Below, piece by piece: positions 1 to 7,149 of a DNA stretch of 12,919 nucleotides (position 1 is the stretch's first letter; every line of letters starts with the position of its first letter). The position numbers were made by a program, and so were the translations under genes. A model generated the notes under the pieces. It ran no database searches, was not told the origin of the DNA, and was given only the letters and a program-made list of their open reading frames with translations. This DNA is from QQUD01 sp039029915 (GTDB lineage Bacteria; Chloroflexota; Anaerolineae; Promineifilales; Promineifilaceae). The stretch spans positions 1 to 12,919 of the forward strand of contig JBCCFD010000208.1 in NCBI GenBank assembly GCA_039029915.1, written 5' to 3'.

Positions 1-105
1 TATTCTCCCGGCCCTCTCGTGCTTGACCCTTCAGGCGTGGCAACGACATCGAGTGAGAACACGGCGTTTGAACTCAAGAAACTGGTTATGGATGCGGTGG
101 GGTGA
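1..105 (+). CDS. C-terminal fragment of an unrecognised protein (5' end outside window)
   Basis: Frame 1 is open from the first base and ends at TGA 103-105. It encodes 34 residues beginning YSPGPLVLDPSG and ending LKKLVMDAVG. The start lies upstream of the window. The ending has normal amino-acid usage, with an amphipathic tail that could be a C-terminal helix, so I read it as real coding sequence and not chance. Repeats begin immediately at its stop codon, which fits the end of a gene. I do not recognise the family. It lies on the same strand as the catabolic cluster that follows, about 110 bases away, so it may belong to it. Confidence 0.55.
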   Translation, partial: YSPGPLVLDPSGVATTSSENTAFELKKLVMDAVG

Positions 106-127
106 TAGTGAGTAGGTGATGAGGTGA
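101..127. repeat. Degenerate 7-bp-period repeat (GGTGATA-like words)
   Basis: The sequence reads as consecutive 7-base words GGTGATA, GTGAGTA, GGTGATG, AGGTGAC. It overlaps the stop codon of the preceding gene. It is one of several short-word repeats filling gene gaps in this window. No coding or regulatory function is evident. Confidence 0.4.
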
Positions 128-139
128 CAAGGGGAAATT

Positions 140-204
140 TGCAACCTTGCAACCCTGCAACTCTGCAACATTGCAACCGCTGACATGCTGACATGCTGAC
201 ACGC
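140..204. repeat. Two abutting 8-bp tandem repeats, TGCAACNN x5 and TGACATGC x3
   Basis: TGCAAC recurs at 140, 148, 156, 164 and 172, exactly every 8 bases with two variable bases between copies. One base after that array, TGACATGC occurs at 181 and 189 and as TGACACGC at 197, again with an 8-base period. The block occupies most of the gap before the cupin gene at 217, leaving about 12 bases before its start codon. Two unrelated words sharing one period suggests replication slippage or a structural spacer. A promoter is not visible within it. Confidence 0.75.
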
Positions 205-216
205 TAAAAGGCCCAT

Positions 217-846
217 ATGCAAAAACTACTCCAAGAAACAATTCGGTTTTTTGAACAGTGGCTAGAGATGACCTCGGTAGGGGTTGAGCATTTACGGCCG
301 TCTATTGATGCATTGAAAAAGTTAGGGGAGCCAGTGGATCGGGAGACGTTTATTCCGCCGCTGGTCAAGCAATGGCTTGAACCCTGCTTGCAAATGCCAA
401 CAGCATCCCACTGCGAACCACTAATGATGGTGCTGCGTGAGGTGGCATGGCAAATGAAGTGGATTCCCTCCCCCGCAAATTACATTTCACCGGATTTTGC
501 CAAAGGGTTTGCTTACGCTCAGCTCGTTGGTCATCCGCATCGGGCTGTTGAATCGGCCGTTTATTTAAGCGATGAGGTCGCTGTCGGATTATCTATTCAA
601 GCACCAAGGCTTTTTTATCCACCCCATCATCACCCTGCGATTGAATTTTACATGCCGTTAGCAGGAACGGCCGTATGGCAACTTGGCACAGATAAGCCCC
701 AACCTCAATCCCCAGGTGCTGCAATTTTCCACGACACAATGGTGTCTCACGGCATGCAAACACAAGACGAACCAATGTTAACAATTTGGGCATGGACGGG
801 TGAGCTAAATTCCCCGCCTGTCGTTACAAAAAGAGAGTGGTTATGA
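217..846 (+). CDS. Cupin protein of the DMSP lyase (DddQ-like) family
   Basis: This 209-residue protein has a helical N-terminal half and a C-terminal cupin barrel, the architecture of dimethylsulfoniopropionate lyases of the DddQ type. The cupin motif is Y134-P-P-H-H-H139-P-A-I-E143-F-Y145 followed by PLAG 147-150. The H-P-A-x-E-x-Y spacing is that of the DddQ metal site. A second histidine, H178 in SHGM, is placed about where the last metal ligand is expected, and Y134 lies five residues before H139 as a conserved tyrosine does in DddQ. DddQ enzymes cleave DMSP to dimethyl sulfide and acrylate. Family members of other or unknown specificity exist, so the substrate here is inferred. The start has a modest AAGG at about 207-210. 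The stop overlaps the next gene in ATGA, implying translational coupling. Two ACGGCCGT palindromes lie inside (294, 667). Confidence 0.72.
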   Translation: MQKLLQETIRFFEQWLEMTSVGVEHLRPSIDALKKLGEPVDRETFIPPLVKQWLEPCLQMPTASHCEPLMMVLREVAWQMKWIPSPANYISPDFAKGFAYAQLVGHPHRAVESAVYLSDEVAVGLSIQAPRLFYPPHHHPAIEFYMPLAGTAVWQLGTDKPQPQSPGAAIFHDTMVSHGMQTQDEPMLTIWAWTGELNSPPVVTKREWL

Positions 847-1961
847 CATCAAATATTCCCACAACAATGACGGCTGCCGTCCTTACTGGGCACGGCGGCT
901 TTGACAAGCTAGAAATTCGGCACGATTGGCCTGTACCCATCCCCAAAGCAGGCGAGGTGCTGGTCAAAGTTGCCGCTTGCGGCATGAACAACACCGACAT
1001 CAACACCCGTATTGGCTGGTACGATGATTCCGTCGCCGGAGATACCACCAGTGGCGGTACCGAAGGGTTTGACTCGGTTGAGGATGATTCAATTGGGGGC
1101 TGGGGCAATACCGGTATCCAATTCCCACGCATCCAAGGGGCAGATGTGGTGGGGTATGTTGTGGCGCTCGGTGAAGGGGTAGCAGATGAATGGTTGGATA
1201 GCCGAGTCATGAGCGATAACTGGCTCCGAGATTGGTCTCAGCCCATGAACCGCGACTTGGTGGGCTATTTTGGCAGCGAGTGTGACGGTGGATATGCTCA
1301 ATATGTGGCTATCCCCATCACAAATTTAGGCCAGATTAACTCAGACTGGCGGGATGAAGAGCTAGCCACGCTTTCCTGCTCCTACACTACCGCTGAAAAT
1401 ATGCTGGTGCGCGCTCGCGTCACGGCTGATGACGTCGTGTTTATTACCGGAGCCTCCGGTGGGGTTGGCTCAGCGCTTATTCAGCTCGTCAAGCGACGAG
1501 GAGCGAAAGCAATTGCGCTCACCAACAACGCTAAGGCAGATGAGGTATTCGCGATTGGTCCAGATGCGGTTATTCGACGCGGTGTCGACGATTGGAAGAC
1601 AGTGATTGAATCGGTCGCTGGACGGCCGCAGGTGACGGTGGCGGCTGATGTGGTTGGGGGACCTGTCTTTGACCAGCTACTGAGCGTCTTAGCGAGAGGT
1701 GGACGGTATGTTACTTCAGGTGCCATTGGGGGCAAAAAGGTAGAGGTTGATATCAGTCACTTATACCTGTTCGACTGGGAATTGATTGGCTCAACGATAA
1801 CGACGCTCAATGTTTTCCCTGATCTTTTGGGCTATGTGGAGAATAATGAAATACGGCCGTTGCTCTACTCTACCTACCCCCTTGATCAGATTCACGAAGC
1901 CCAAAACGCCTTTCTAGAAAAAAAGCATATTGGGAAGATGGTGATCATTCCACCACAGTGA
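843..1961 (+). CDS. Medium-chain dehydrogenase/reductase (alcohol dehydrogenase/quinone oxidoreductase family)
   Basis: This is an NAD(P)H-dependent oxidoreductase of the MDR superfamily, 372 residues. The N-terminal GroES-like domain contains AACGMNNTD, with the cysteine at the usual active-site position, and IQGADVVG. The Rossmann domain carries the nucleotide-binding motif ITGASGGVGSA, then RGAKAIALTNNAKAD. A C-terminal KHIGKMVI is the usual MDR ending. An extra acidic, Gly-rich stretch follows GWYDDSV (about residues 58-92), longer than in minimal quinone reductases. I chose ATG 843 because it overlaps the cupin stop as ATGA and follows a GAGAG ribosome site. GTG 837 is an in-frame alternative. 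AcuI, the acryloyl-CoA reductase of DMSP catabolism, is also an MDR protein, but I cannot assign that role from sequence alone. The substrate remains unknown. Confidence 0.85.
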   Translation: MTSNIPTTMTAAVLTGHGGFDKLEIRHDWPVPIPKAGEVLVKVAACGMNNTDINTRIGWYDDSVAGDTTSGGTEGFDSVEDDSIGGWGNTGIQFPRIQGADVVGYVVALGEGVADEWLDSRVMSDNWLRDWSQPMNRDLVGYFGSECDGGYAQYVAIPITNLGQINSDWRDEELATLSCSYTTAENMLVRARVTADDVVFITGASGGVGSALIQLVKRRGAKAIALTNNAKADEVFAIGPDAVIRRGVDDWKTVIESVAGRPQVTVAADVVGGPVFDQLLSVLARGGRYVTSGAIGGKKVEVDISHLYLFDWELIGSTITTLNVFPDLLGYVENNEIRPLLYSTYPLDQIHEAQNAFLEKKHIGKMVIIPPQ

Positions 1962-1965
1962 CGAG

Positions 1966-2013
1966 TGAAAAGTAAAAAGTGAATAATCACTCACTTACTA
2001 TTTACGATTTACT
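1966..2013. repeat. Short-word repeat spacer (AGTGAAAAGT / TCACTCACTT / TTTACGATTTAC)
   Basis: The gap between the dehydrogenase and the enolase-superfamily gene consists of short related words. It contains a small hairpin, AGTGA 1978-1982 pairing with TCACT 1987-1991. The 13-mer ATTTACGATTTAC at 2000-2012 recurs at 7151-7163 and 7158-7170 in another gap. This argues that the in-frame GTG at 1979 is not a real start and that coding begins at 2030. Confidence 0.65.
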
Positions 2014-2029
2014 GTTAAGAGAGCAGGAC

Positions 2030-3145
2030 ATGAAAATTACCTGCATTCGCGTTTACCAAGTTGACCTACCGCTCAACAAACCATACTGGCTATCTGGTGG
2101 GCGGCTGAAGTTTGAGAAATTAGACAGCACCATTGTGGCTATTGATACTGATGCCGGACTTACGGGCTGGGGAGAAGGTTGCCCTTGGGGCGTCACCTAT
2201 CTACCTGCTTTTGGAGGCGGGATTCGCGCGGGGGCAGCAGAGTTAGCGCCCGTCTTGCTGGGTGAAAACCCGCTGCATCTTGAGCAAATTAATCGCACAA
2301 TGGATACTGCCCTGCCTGGGCATCTCTACATTAAGTCTCCTTTTGACATGGCGTGCTGGGATATTCTCGGCAAGCAGGCTGGCTTACCGCTCTACGCCCT
2401 GCTTGGAGGCAAATATCAAGAGTCAATCCCTTTACACAGCAGCATTTCAACGGATTCACCACAGGGGATGGTTGAAAATGTGCGGAGCTATCGAGCCAAG
2501 GGATACAAAACTCATTCTGCCAAAGTGGGTGGATCGGATGTCGATACTGATATCGAGCGCATCAATGCGCTGTTAGCAGACGCACCTTCCGGGGACACAA
2601 TTACATTTGATGTCAATCGGGCGTGGTTGCCAAGTGAGGCGATTGCCGTGATGAACGCCACGAAGGATAGTCGCGCCTTTTTTGAACAGCCTTGTGAAAC
2701 GATTGACCAATGCCGCCAGGTGCGCGAACTAACCCATCACAACATCATTATAGATGAATCGATTCAATCGTTTGAGTCGCTTTTGATGACGCAGCGTCAC
2801 AACGTGGCGCAAGCAATTGGTCTGAAGGTGGGGCGAGTGGGCGGCTTAACAAAAGCAAAGTTAATGCGTGATTTCTGTGTCCAAACGGGGATCAAAATGA
2901 ATATTGAGGATACCGGCGGCAGTGCGATTTCAGATACGGCCGTTATCCACCTTGCCTTCTCTACCCCCGTTGAATTTGATCGGGCCACGTGGGATTGTAG
3001 CCAGCATCATTCTGTGCTTACAGCCACGGGCGGCTACTGGAAGGAAAACGGCCGTGCTATGGTTTCTGACAAGCCCGGATTAGGCATTGAGCCTGTGATG
3101 GAGACGCTTGGAGAACCCGTGGCGGTGTATGCGTTAAATAATTAA
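2030..3145 (+). CDS. Mandelate racemase/muconate lactonizing enzyme family, hydroxyproline-betaine epimerase or cis-3-hydroxyproline dehydratase-like
   Basis: This is an enolase-superfamily enzyme of 371 residues, a typical length. The N-terminal capping domain begins MKITCIRVYQVDLPL and contains GWGEGCPWGVTYLP. The barrel holds a likely catalytic K165 (SAKVGG), Mg2+ ligands D194 (FDVN), E219 (FEQP) and D242 (IDES), a second catalytic K266 (GLKVGRVGG), and the EDTGG loop at 293-297. The first lysine of the common KxK pair is absent (S163). Lysines on both faces suit epimerisation or dehydration by alpha-proton abstraction. Overall it resembles the proline-betaine/4-hydroxyproline-betaine epimerase and cis-3-hydroxy-L-proline dehydratase group. 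That placement is from recalled family sequences and the exact substrate is uncertain. ATG 2030 is chosen because it follows AGAGAGCAGG and gives the normal family N terminus. Upstream in-frame sequence is repeat. Confidence 0.82.
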   Translation: MKITCIRVYQVDLPLNKPYWLSGGRLKFEKLDSTIVAIDTDAGLTGWGEGCPWGVTYLPAFGGGIRAGAAELAPVLLGENPLHLEQINRTMDTALPGHLYIKSPFDMACWDILGKQAGLPLYALLGGKYQESIPLHSSISTDSPQGMVENVRSYRAKGYKTHSAKVGGSDVDTDIERINALLADAPSGDTITFDVNRAWLPSEAIAVMNATKDSRAFFEQPCETIDQCRQVRELTHHNIIIDESIQSFESLLMTQRHNVAQAIGLKVGRVGGLTKAKLMRDFCVQTGIKMNIEDTGGSAISDTAVIHLAFSTPVEFDRATWDCSQHHSVLTATGGYWKENGRAMVSDKPGLGIEPVMETLGEPVAVYALNN

Positions 3146-3164
3146 TGACTAATTCCCAATCTAA

Positions 3165-3632
3165 ATGTTAATCAATTGCATCAAACTGGACGGCTCAATT
3201 ATTCAAGTTCCCCAAAACGAACTCGTGTTTCGGCCTGCCGTTTTTGCAATTATTGTTCATCAACAAAAACTGTTGACATTAAACCTTAAAGCCACAGGCA
3301 AATATCATCTCCCAGGAGGTGGGATAGAGCTCGGTGAAACAATGGAAGAAACGTTAAAACGCGAAGTCTTGGAAGAGACAGGGATTCTAATTAAAGTGGG
3401 TCAGCAAGCTTTTATTGAGGAGCTGTTTTTCTACTATGATCCATCCCAAACGGCCTATCACGGTATACACATTTATATGCACGCTAAGCCTCATTCAACT
3501 CAACTGCTCGTTGATACTGAAGTCACTGATGGTTCTGCAGAAAAGCCGAGGTGGGTTCCGATTAATTCTTTACAAGATGGATTGTTTCAAAGCGCCGGGG
3601 CGGGAATTTTAGATAGTGTTTCTGATTTTTGA
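3165..3632 (+). CDS. Nudix hydrolase
   Basis: This 155-residue protein hydrolyses an unknown nucleoside-diphosphate-linked compound. The complete Nudix box GGGIELGETMEETLKREV continuing LEETGI is at about residues 50-73 and matches Gx5Ex7REUxEExGU, so the metal-binding glutamates are intact. The strand before it (FRPAVFAIIV) and the later KPRWVPI match the Nudix fold. No convincing ribosome site precedes ATG 3165, which is 19 bases after the previous stop, so coupling is possible. The gene is richer in A and T than its upstream neighbours and contains no ACGGCCGT palindrome. Its place in the pathway is unclear: it could be a housekeeping pool-sanitising enzyme or later arrival. Confidence 0.88.
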   Translation: MLINCIKLDGSIIQVPQNELVFRPAVFAIIVHQQKLLTLNLKATGKYHLPGGGIELGETMEETLKREVLEETGILIKVGQQAFIEELFFYYDPSQTAYHGIHIYMHAKPHSTQLLVDTEVTDGSAEKPRWVPINSLQDGLFQSAGAGILDSVSDF

Positions 3633-3634
3633 AT

Positions 3635-3657
3635 GCGGATAGGGAGGAACGCGGATA
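3635..3657. repeat. Direct repeat GCGGATA, two copies 16 bp apart
   Basis: GCGGATA occurs at 3635-3641 and 3651-3657, directly after the Nudix stop. From memory, similar GCGGAT/CACGGAT words occur in gaps of several bacterial groups and near GxxExxY genes. Here they form the left edge of the AT-rich segment holding such a gene. The remaining spacer to 3767 shows nothing else I can name. Confidence 0.45.
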
Positions 3658-3767
3658 AAGATGGTTAATTTATTGAGGAATAGCTGATGCTCATTATTGC
3701 ATCTGACTTGATAACCCAATAATTAAAGTCCCCCCAAAATTGCAAACTGTTTGTTTTGAGTTTTGAT

Positions 3768-3782
3768 GGACACTGATACGGA
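3768..3782 (+). repeat. Left arm of imperfect inverted repeat flanking the GxxExxY gene
   Basis: The sequence GGACACTGATACGGA, read on the minus strand, is TCCGTATCAGTGTCC. It matches TCCGTATCTGTGTCC at 4640-4654 at 14 of 15 positions. Both arms are followed toward the gene by A/T-rich tracts. The arms lie outside the gene, about 36 bases before its start and 10 bases after its stop. Confidence 0.6.
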
Positions 3783-3817
3783 ATTATTTTTATTTTTGTG
3801 TTTTGGAGGGTGATGAG

Positions 3818-4630
3818 ATGGGAAATTGGTTGTATGAACATGAGATGGAGCAAATTATTGAACTTGTTTTTAAAGTCAGAAATGAAATGGGAGCGGGTTG
3901 GTCAGAAGAAATCTACCACTAGACGCTTTGTAGGTTGTTGGCTCAACAAGGCATCCCATTTCAATCAAAAGTGAGACGCTTTTTGATTCATCGAGGGGTG
4001 GAGGTTTATGTGTTTGAACCCGATATTGTTGTTTGGGACAAAATTGTTTTGGAATTGAAAGTTTTGCTCGATTTTAAGGGACGGCAGTTTCCAGAAATAA
4101 ATCAAGCCCAACTTTTACAATATTTAAACATTTTTCAGATGAATTTAGGAATGCTGATTAATTTTGCTCATCCAAAAGTAGGGATCCAACGGATGATATT
4201 TGAACCTGTTCAGTTCAAGGTCGAAGAGAAATACGAGCGAATGATGCCTTTTATCAGTGAGCTTGATAAACAAACGCTTCGGGTGGTTCAAAGAGCAATC
4301 AGAAAGTTAGCAACCGAGTATGGCCTAGGATTTTCTGAAAAGATTTATAGAAATTTACTAGAAGCAGAGCTGTCTTTTCTTAATGTGCCATATTCACGAG
4401 ATGTTGAAGTTGAAGCAATATGGAACTCTGAAATTGTTGGCCGTCAATACACAAGATATTTTTTGATTGCGGGTAAATTTCTTTTACACATTCGTTCATC
4501 ATTAGAGCGTATCCCTGTGCATGATTTTATAAAAACTCGGACATACCTGAGAGCGTTAGGTTTGCAGGTTGGTTGGATTGTAAATTTTGGTTATGAAACG
4601 TTGCAAATTGTGGCAACAGCCGTTAAATAA
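3818..4630 (+). pseudogene. Tandem two-domain GxxExxY (PD-(D/E)XK superfamily) protein interrupted by an in-frame TAG
   Basis: From ATG 3818, behind a good ribosome site (GGAGG 3805-3809, 8 bases upstream), the frame encodes 34 residues ending GAGWSEEIYH, then TAG 3920-3922, then continues open to 4630 in the same frame. Without the stop the protein would be 270 residues. The first domain has the signature G27-W-S-E30-E-I-Y33 plus P68-D69 and E79-L-K81, as in PD-(D/E)XK nucleases (PDDEXK_3). The second domain repeats G171-F-S-E174-K-I-Y177 but has H-I-R at 224-226 where E-L-K would align, so its nuclease-like site is lost. A distal product could start at TTG 3935, but it would lack the first GxxExxY motif. 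Options are a recent nonsense mutation (CAG to TAG is one step), readthrough or sequencing error. GxxExxY function is not established. The segment is AT-rich and has no ACGGCCGT. Confidence 0.8.
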
Positions 4631-4639
4631 CCAAAAAAA

Positions 4640-4654
4640 TCCGTATCTGTGTCC
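4640..4654 (-). repeat. Right arm of imperfect inverted repeat flanking the GxxExxY gene
   Basis: TCCGTATCTGTGTCC is the partner of 3768-3782 with one mismatch. It ends 16 bases before the ribosome site of the flavoprotein gene (GGAG 4671-4674), so any insertion would have left that signal intact. Confidence 0.6.
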
Positions 4655-4682
4655 GTTTTGTATTAAAAATGGAGAAGAAAAA

Positions 4683-7139
4683 ATGACAAACGCACCACAA
4701 ACCGCAAAAGTCGTCATTATTGGCGGCGGCATTATGGGATGCAGTCTCCTCTACCACCTTGCCCACGAGGGGTGGACAGATTGCGTCCTGATTGAAAAAG
4801 CCGAATTGACCTCTGGCTCAACGTGGCATGCGGCGGGGCAAATTACCCACTCCGTCTCAAGTTATGCTATCGCCAAAATGGTAGGGTACGGCATTGCCAA
4901 GTATAAAAGCCTTGAAGAAGAGACAGGGCAAGCGGTCTCATTTCACGGCTGCGGCAGTTTTCGCTTGGCGTACACAAATGATGAGCATGATTGGCTAAAA
5001 ATGACCTACTCACTTGGGCAAGCCTTGGGGCACCCCATGGAATTGGTTGGGCCAGAGCGCGTCAACGAACTACATCCCTTTTACAATACTGAAGGCGTCA
5101 TTGGGGCGCTCCACACACCCGAGGATGGGCACGTCGATCCAGCCGGTGCGGCATTTGCCTTTGCCAAAGGGGCGCGCCAGCTAGGGGCCACAGTTATTCG
5201 CAGTAATCGAGTAACGAATACCACTCGTCAACCCAATGGGGAGTGGCTTGTTGAAACTGAGCAGGGGAACTGGCTGTGCGAGATTGTTGTTAATGCCGCA
5301 GGCTGTTTTGCTCGACAGGTTGGGCAATGGGTTGGCCTCGATCTCCCCATTACCAACATGACGCACCACTATCTCGTCACCGAGCCTGTTCCTGAATTTA
5401 TCGAACTCAAAGAGGCCGGCAAAGAGTTGCCCGTCGTGCGGGATGATCGCTTGGTGTCAGGCTACATTCGCATGGAGCAAGATGCTGGCTTGATTGGTAT
5501 TTATGAAAAAGCAAACCCTAACACCGTTTGGGATGATTTTGCTCCTTGGGAATTAGAAAATCCGCTTTTTGAGGCGGATTATGACCGCATTATGCCCTGG
5601 CTGGAAAATGCGTTTGATCGCATGCCTATTTTGGCAGACAAGGGCATCATGCGCGTGGTTCATGGAGCGATCACGCATCCTCCCGACGGCAATATGTTAT
5701 TAGGGCCTGCACCTGGCTTGGATAACTATTGGCTTTGCTGTGGCACCCAAATTGGTATTGGTTGGGGGCCAGGTGGTGGAAAATATTTGGCTCAGTGGAT
5801 GGTTCATGGGGCAGCTGATGTGTCAATGCGGGCCTTCGATCCACGTCGTTTTGGCACGTGGGTTGATGAGAATTGGCGCATTAATAAAGCCCGCGAAGAT
5901 TATTTGCTGCGCCATGAGACCCCATTCCCTGGCTTGGATCGGCCTGATTGTCGTCCTTTGAAATCGACACCACTTTTTGAGGTTTTGAAAGAGAAAGGAG
6001 CCGTTTATCAAGAGGTATACGGTTGGGATCGGCCGTTTTGGTATGCACCTGAAGGGACGCCACGTGAACATATTCACTCATTCCGACGTACTGAACTGTT
6101 TGATATTTTACGCGGTGAGTGCTTGGGGCTTCGTGAGCACGCTGGGATTGCTGACCTGAGTGCGTTTGGCAAGATTGATGTCGTGGGGCCGGATGCCCAC
6201 GCCTTTTTGAACCGCATGTGCGCCAATCGGATTCGTAAAAAGCAAGGCGCGATTGCCTTGACCCAGTTGTTACTGCCAAACGGCCGTGTTGAGGGTGAAG
6301 CAACGATTACAACGCTGGGTGACGGTCACTTCTACCTAGTCTGTGCCGCTGTTCGTGAACACGCCATGATGGATTGGCTAACCCAAAACATTGCTGATGG
6401 TGAGAATGTTGACATCCGCAATATATCTGATGATTGGGGCGTGATCGCCTTAAGCGGCCCCAAGAGTCGGGATATTTTGAGTCAAGCCACCAGTGCACCT
6501 TTGGATAACGGGCGCTTCCGCTGGCTAACGGGGCAGGTAATTGATGTGGCCGGTGTAACTCTAAGAGCGTTGCGCGTTAGCTATGGTGGGGAGCTTGGTT
6601 GGGAACTACATACCCCAATTCAGGAAATGCTGCCCGTTTATGAGGCGCTCGTTGAGGCTGGCGAACCGCTGGGCATGGTTCATGTAGGCTCGGCCGCCTT
6701 AAACTGTTTGCGGATGGAAAAAGCGTATCGTTCGGGTAGTGAATTAACCAATGAGGTCACCATGGCTGAGGTGGGTTTGCTCAATTTTGCTCGCATGGAT
6801 AAAGCGTATCTTGGTGTTGAAACGAACCTTCGTGAAGCGGAAGAGGGTGTATCCAAATGGGTGCTGGCTTATCTTCAGCTAGACGATGCCGTGACGAAAG
6901 AGGTCGGGGCGGATCCTGTGGGGGGTGAATCGGTTTGGTTTAACGGCCGTTCCGTTGGCACCATCACCTCAGGTGGCTACGGCTACTCGGTTGGGGCACC
7001 GCTTTACTTCGCGTTCACTTCGCCCGAAGCTGGCCACCCAGGTACAGACTTAGAAGTGCTTGTACAAGGCACAAAGATTCCAGCCAAAGTGCTGGCCGAG
7101 CCTGCTTTTGACCCAGAAAGTAAGCGACCAAGAGCATAG
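4683..7139 (+). CDS. Dimethylglycine/sarcosine dehydrogenase-like FAD and GcvT fusion protein
   Basis: This 818-residue enzyme should oxidatively remove N-methyl groups from a methylated amino acid and pass the carbon to tetrahydrofolate. The N-terminal DAO domain has the FAD motif VVIIGGGIMG (10-19) and TSGSTWHAAG, where H49 corresponds to the histidine that carries covalent FAD in mammalian dimethylglycine dehydrogenase. GHVDPAGAA and NAAGCFAR are also family motifs. A linker with the FAO_M-type segment (RRFGTW, KARE.Y) follows at about 380-430. The GcvT aminomethyltransferase domain (SFRRTELFDILRGE to about 700) contains ISDDWGVIALSGP and YGGELGWELH, and a GcvT C-terminal barrel ends with SGGYGYSVG and PAKVL. 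Length and order match the eukaryotic enzyme. ATG 4683 is used because GGAG 4671-4674 precedes it by 8 bases. The longer in-frame start at 4587 would overlap the GxxExxY gene. The substrate could be dimethylglycine, sarcosine or a demethylated betaine. Confidence 0.9.
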   Translation: MTNAPQTAKVVIIGGGIMGCSLLYHLAHEGWTDCVLIEKAELTSGSTWHAAGQITHSVSSYAIAKMVGYGIAKYKSLEEETGQAVSFHGCGSFRLAYTNDEHDWLKMTYSLGQALGHPMELVGPERVNELHPFYNTEGVIGALHTPEDGHVDPAGAAFAFAKGARQLGATVIRSNRVTNTTRQPNGEWLVETEQGNWLCEIVVNAAGCFARQVGQWVGLDLPITNMTHHYLVTEPVPEFIELKEAGKELPVVRDDRLVSGYIRMEQDAGLIGIYEKANPNTVWDDFAPWELENPLFEADYDRIMPWLENAFDRMPILADKGIMRVVHGAITHPPDGNMLLGPAPGLDNYWLCCGTQIGIGWGPGGGKYLAQWMVHGAADVSMRAFDPRRFGTWVDENWRINKAREDYLLRHETPFPGLDRPDCRPLKSTPLFEVLKEKGAVYQEVYGWDRPFWYAPEGTPREHIHSFRRTELFDILRGECLGLREHAGIADLSAFGKIDVVGPDAHAFLNRMCANRIRKKQGAIALTQLLLPNGRVEGEATITTLGDGHFYLVCAAVREHAMMDWLTQNIADGENVDIRNISDDWGVIALSGPKSRDILSQATSAPLDNGRFRWLTGQVIDVAGVTLRALRVSYGGELGWELHTPIQEMLPVYEALVEAGEPLGMVHVGSAALNCLRMEKAYRSGSELTNEVTMAEVGLLNFARMDKAYLGVETNLREAEEGVSKWVLAYLQLDDAVTKEVGADPVGGESVWFNGRSVGTITSGGYGYSVGAPLYFAFTSPEAGHPGTDLEVLVQGTKIPAKVLAEPAFDPESKRPRA

Positions 7140-7149
7140 TTTAATTTTG

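Noticed and set aside
140..204. CRISPR-like array
   Set aside because: Units are 8 bp with no spacers of CRISPR length and no cas genes nearby.
31..222. Minus-strand reading frame of 63 codons at the left end
   Set aside because: It is antisense to the C-terminal gene fragment and runs through the 8-bp repeats. Its protein is low in complexity and has no ribosome site.
843..1961. Assignment as AcuI acryloyl-CoA reductase
   Set aside because: It would fit DMSP breakdown, but the enzyme has an extra insertion and I see no AcuI-specific signature.
1979..2029. GTG start giving a 17-residue longer enolase-superfamily enzyme
   Set aside because: The extra residues are encoded by gap repeat sequence, and ATG 2030 has a better ribosome site and the usual family start.
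4587..4682. Extended N terminus for the flavoprotein
   Set aside because: It overlaps the GxxExxY gene and crosses the inverted-repeat arm. The clear ribosome site and family-typical N terminus support ATG 4683.
5823..6303. Minus-strand frames inside the flavoprotein gene
   Set aside because: The plus strand encodes a complete and strongly recognisable GcvT region here. The antisense frames have no motif or ribosome site.
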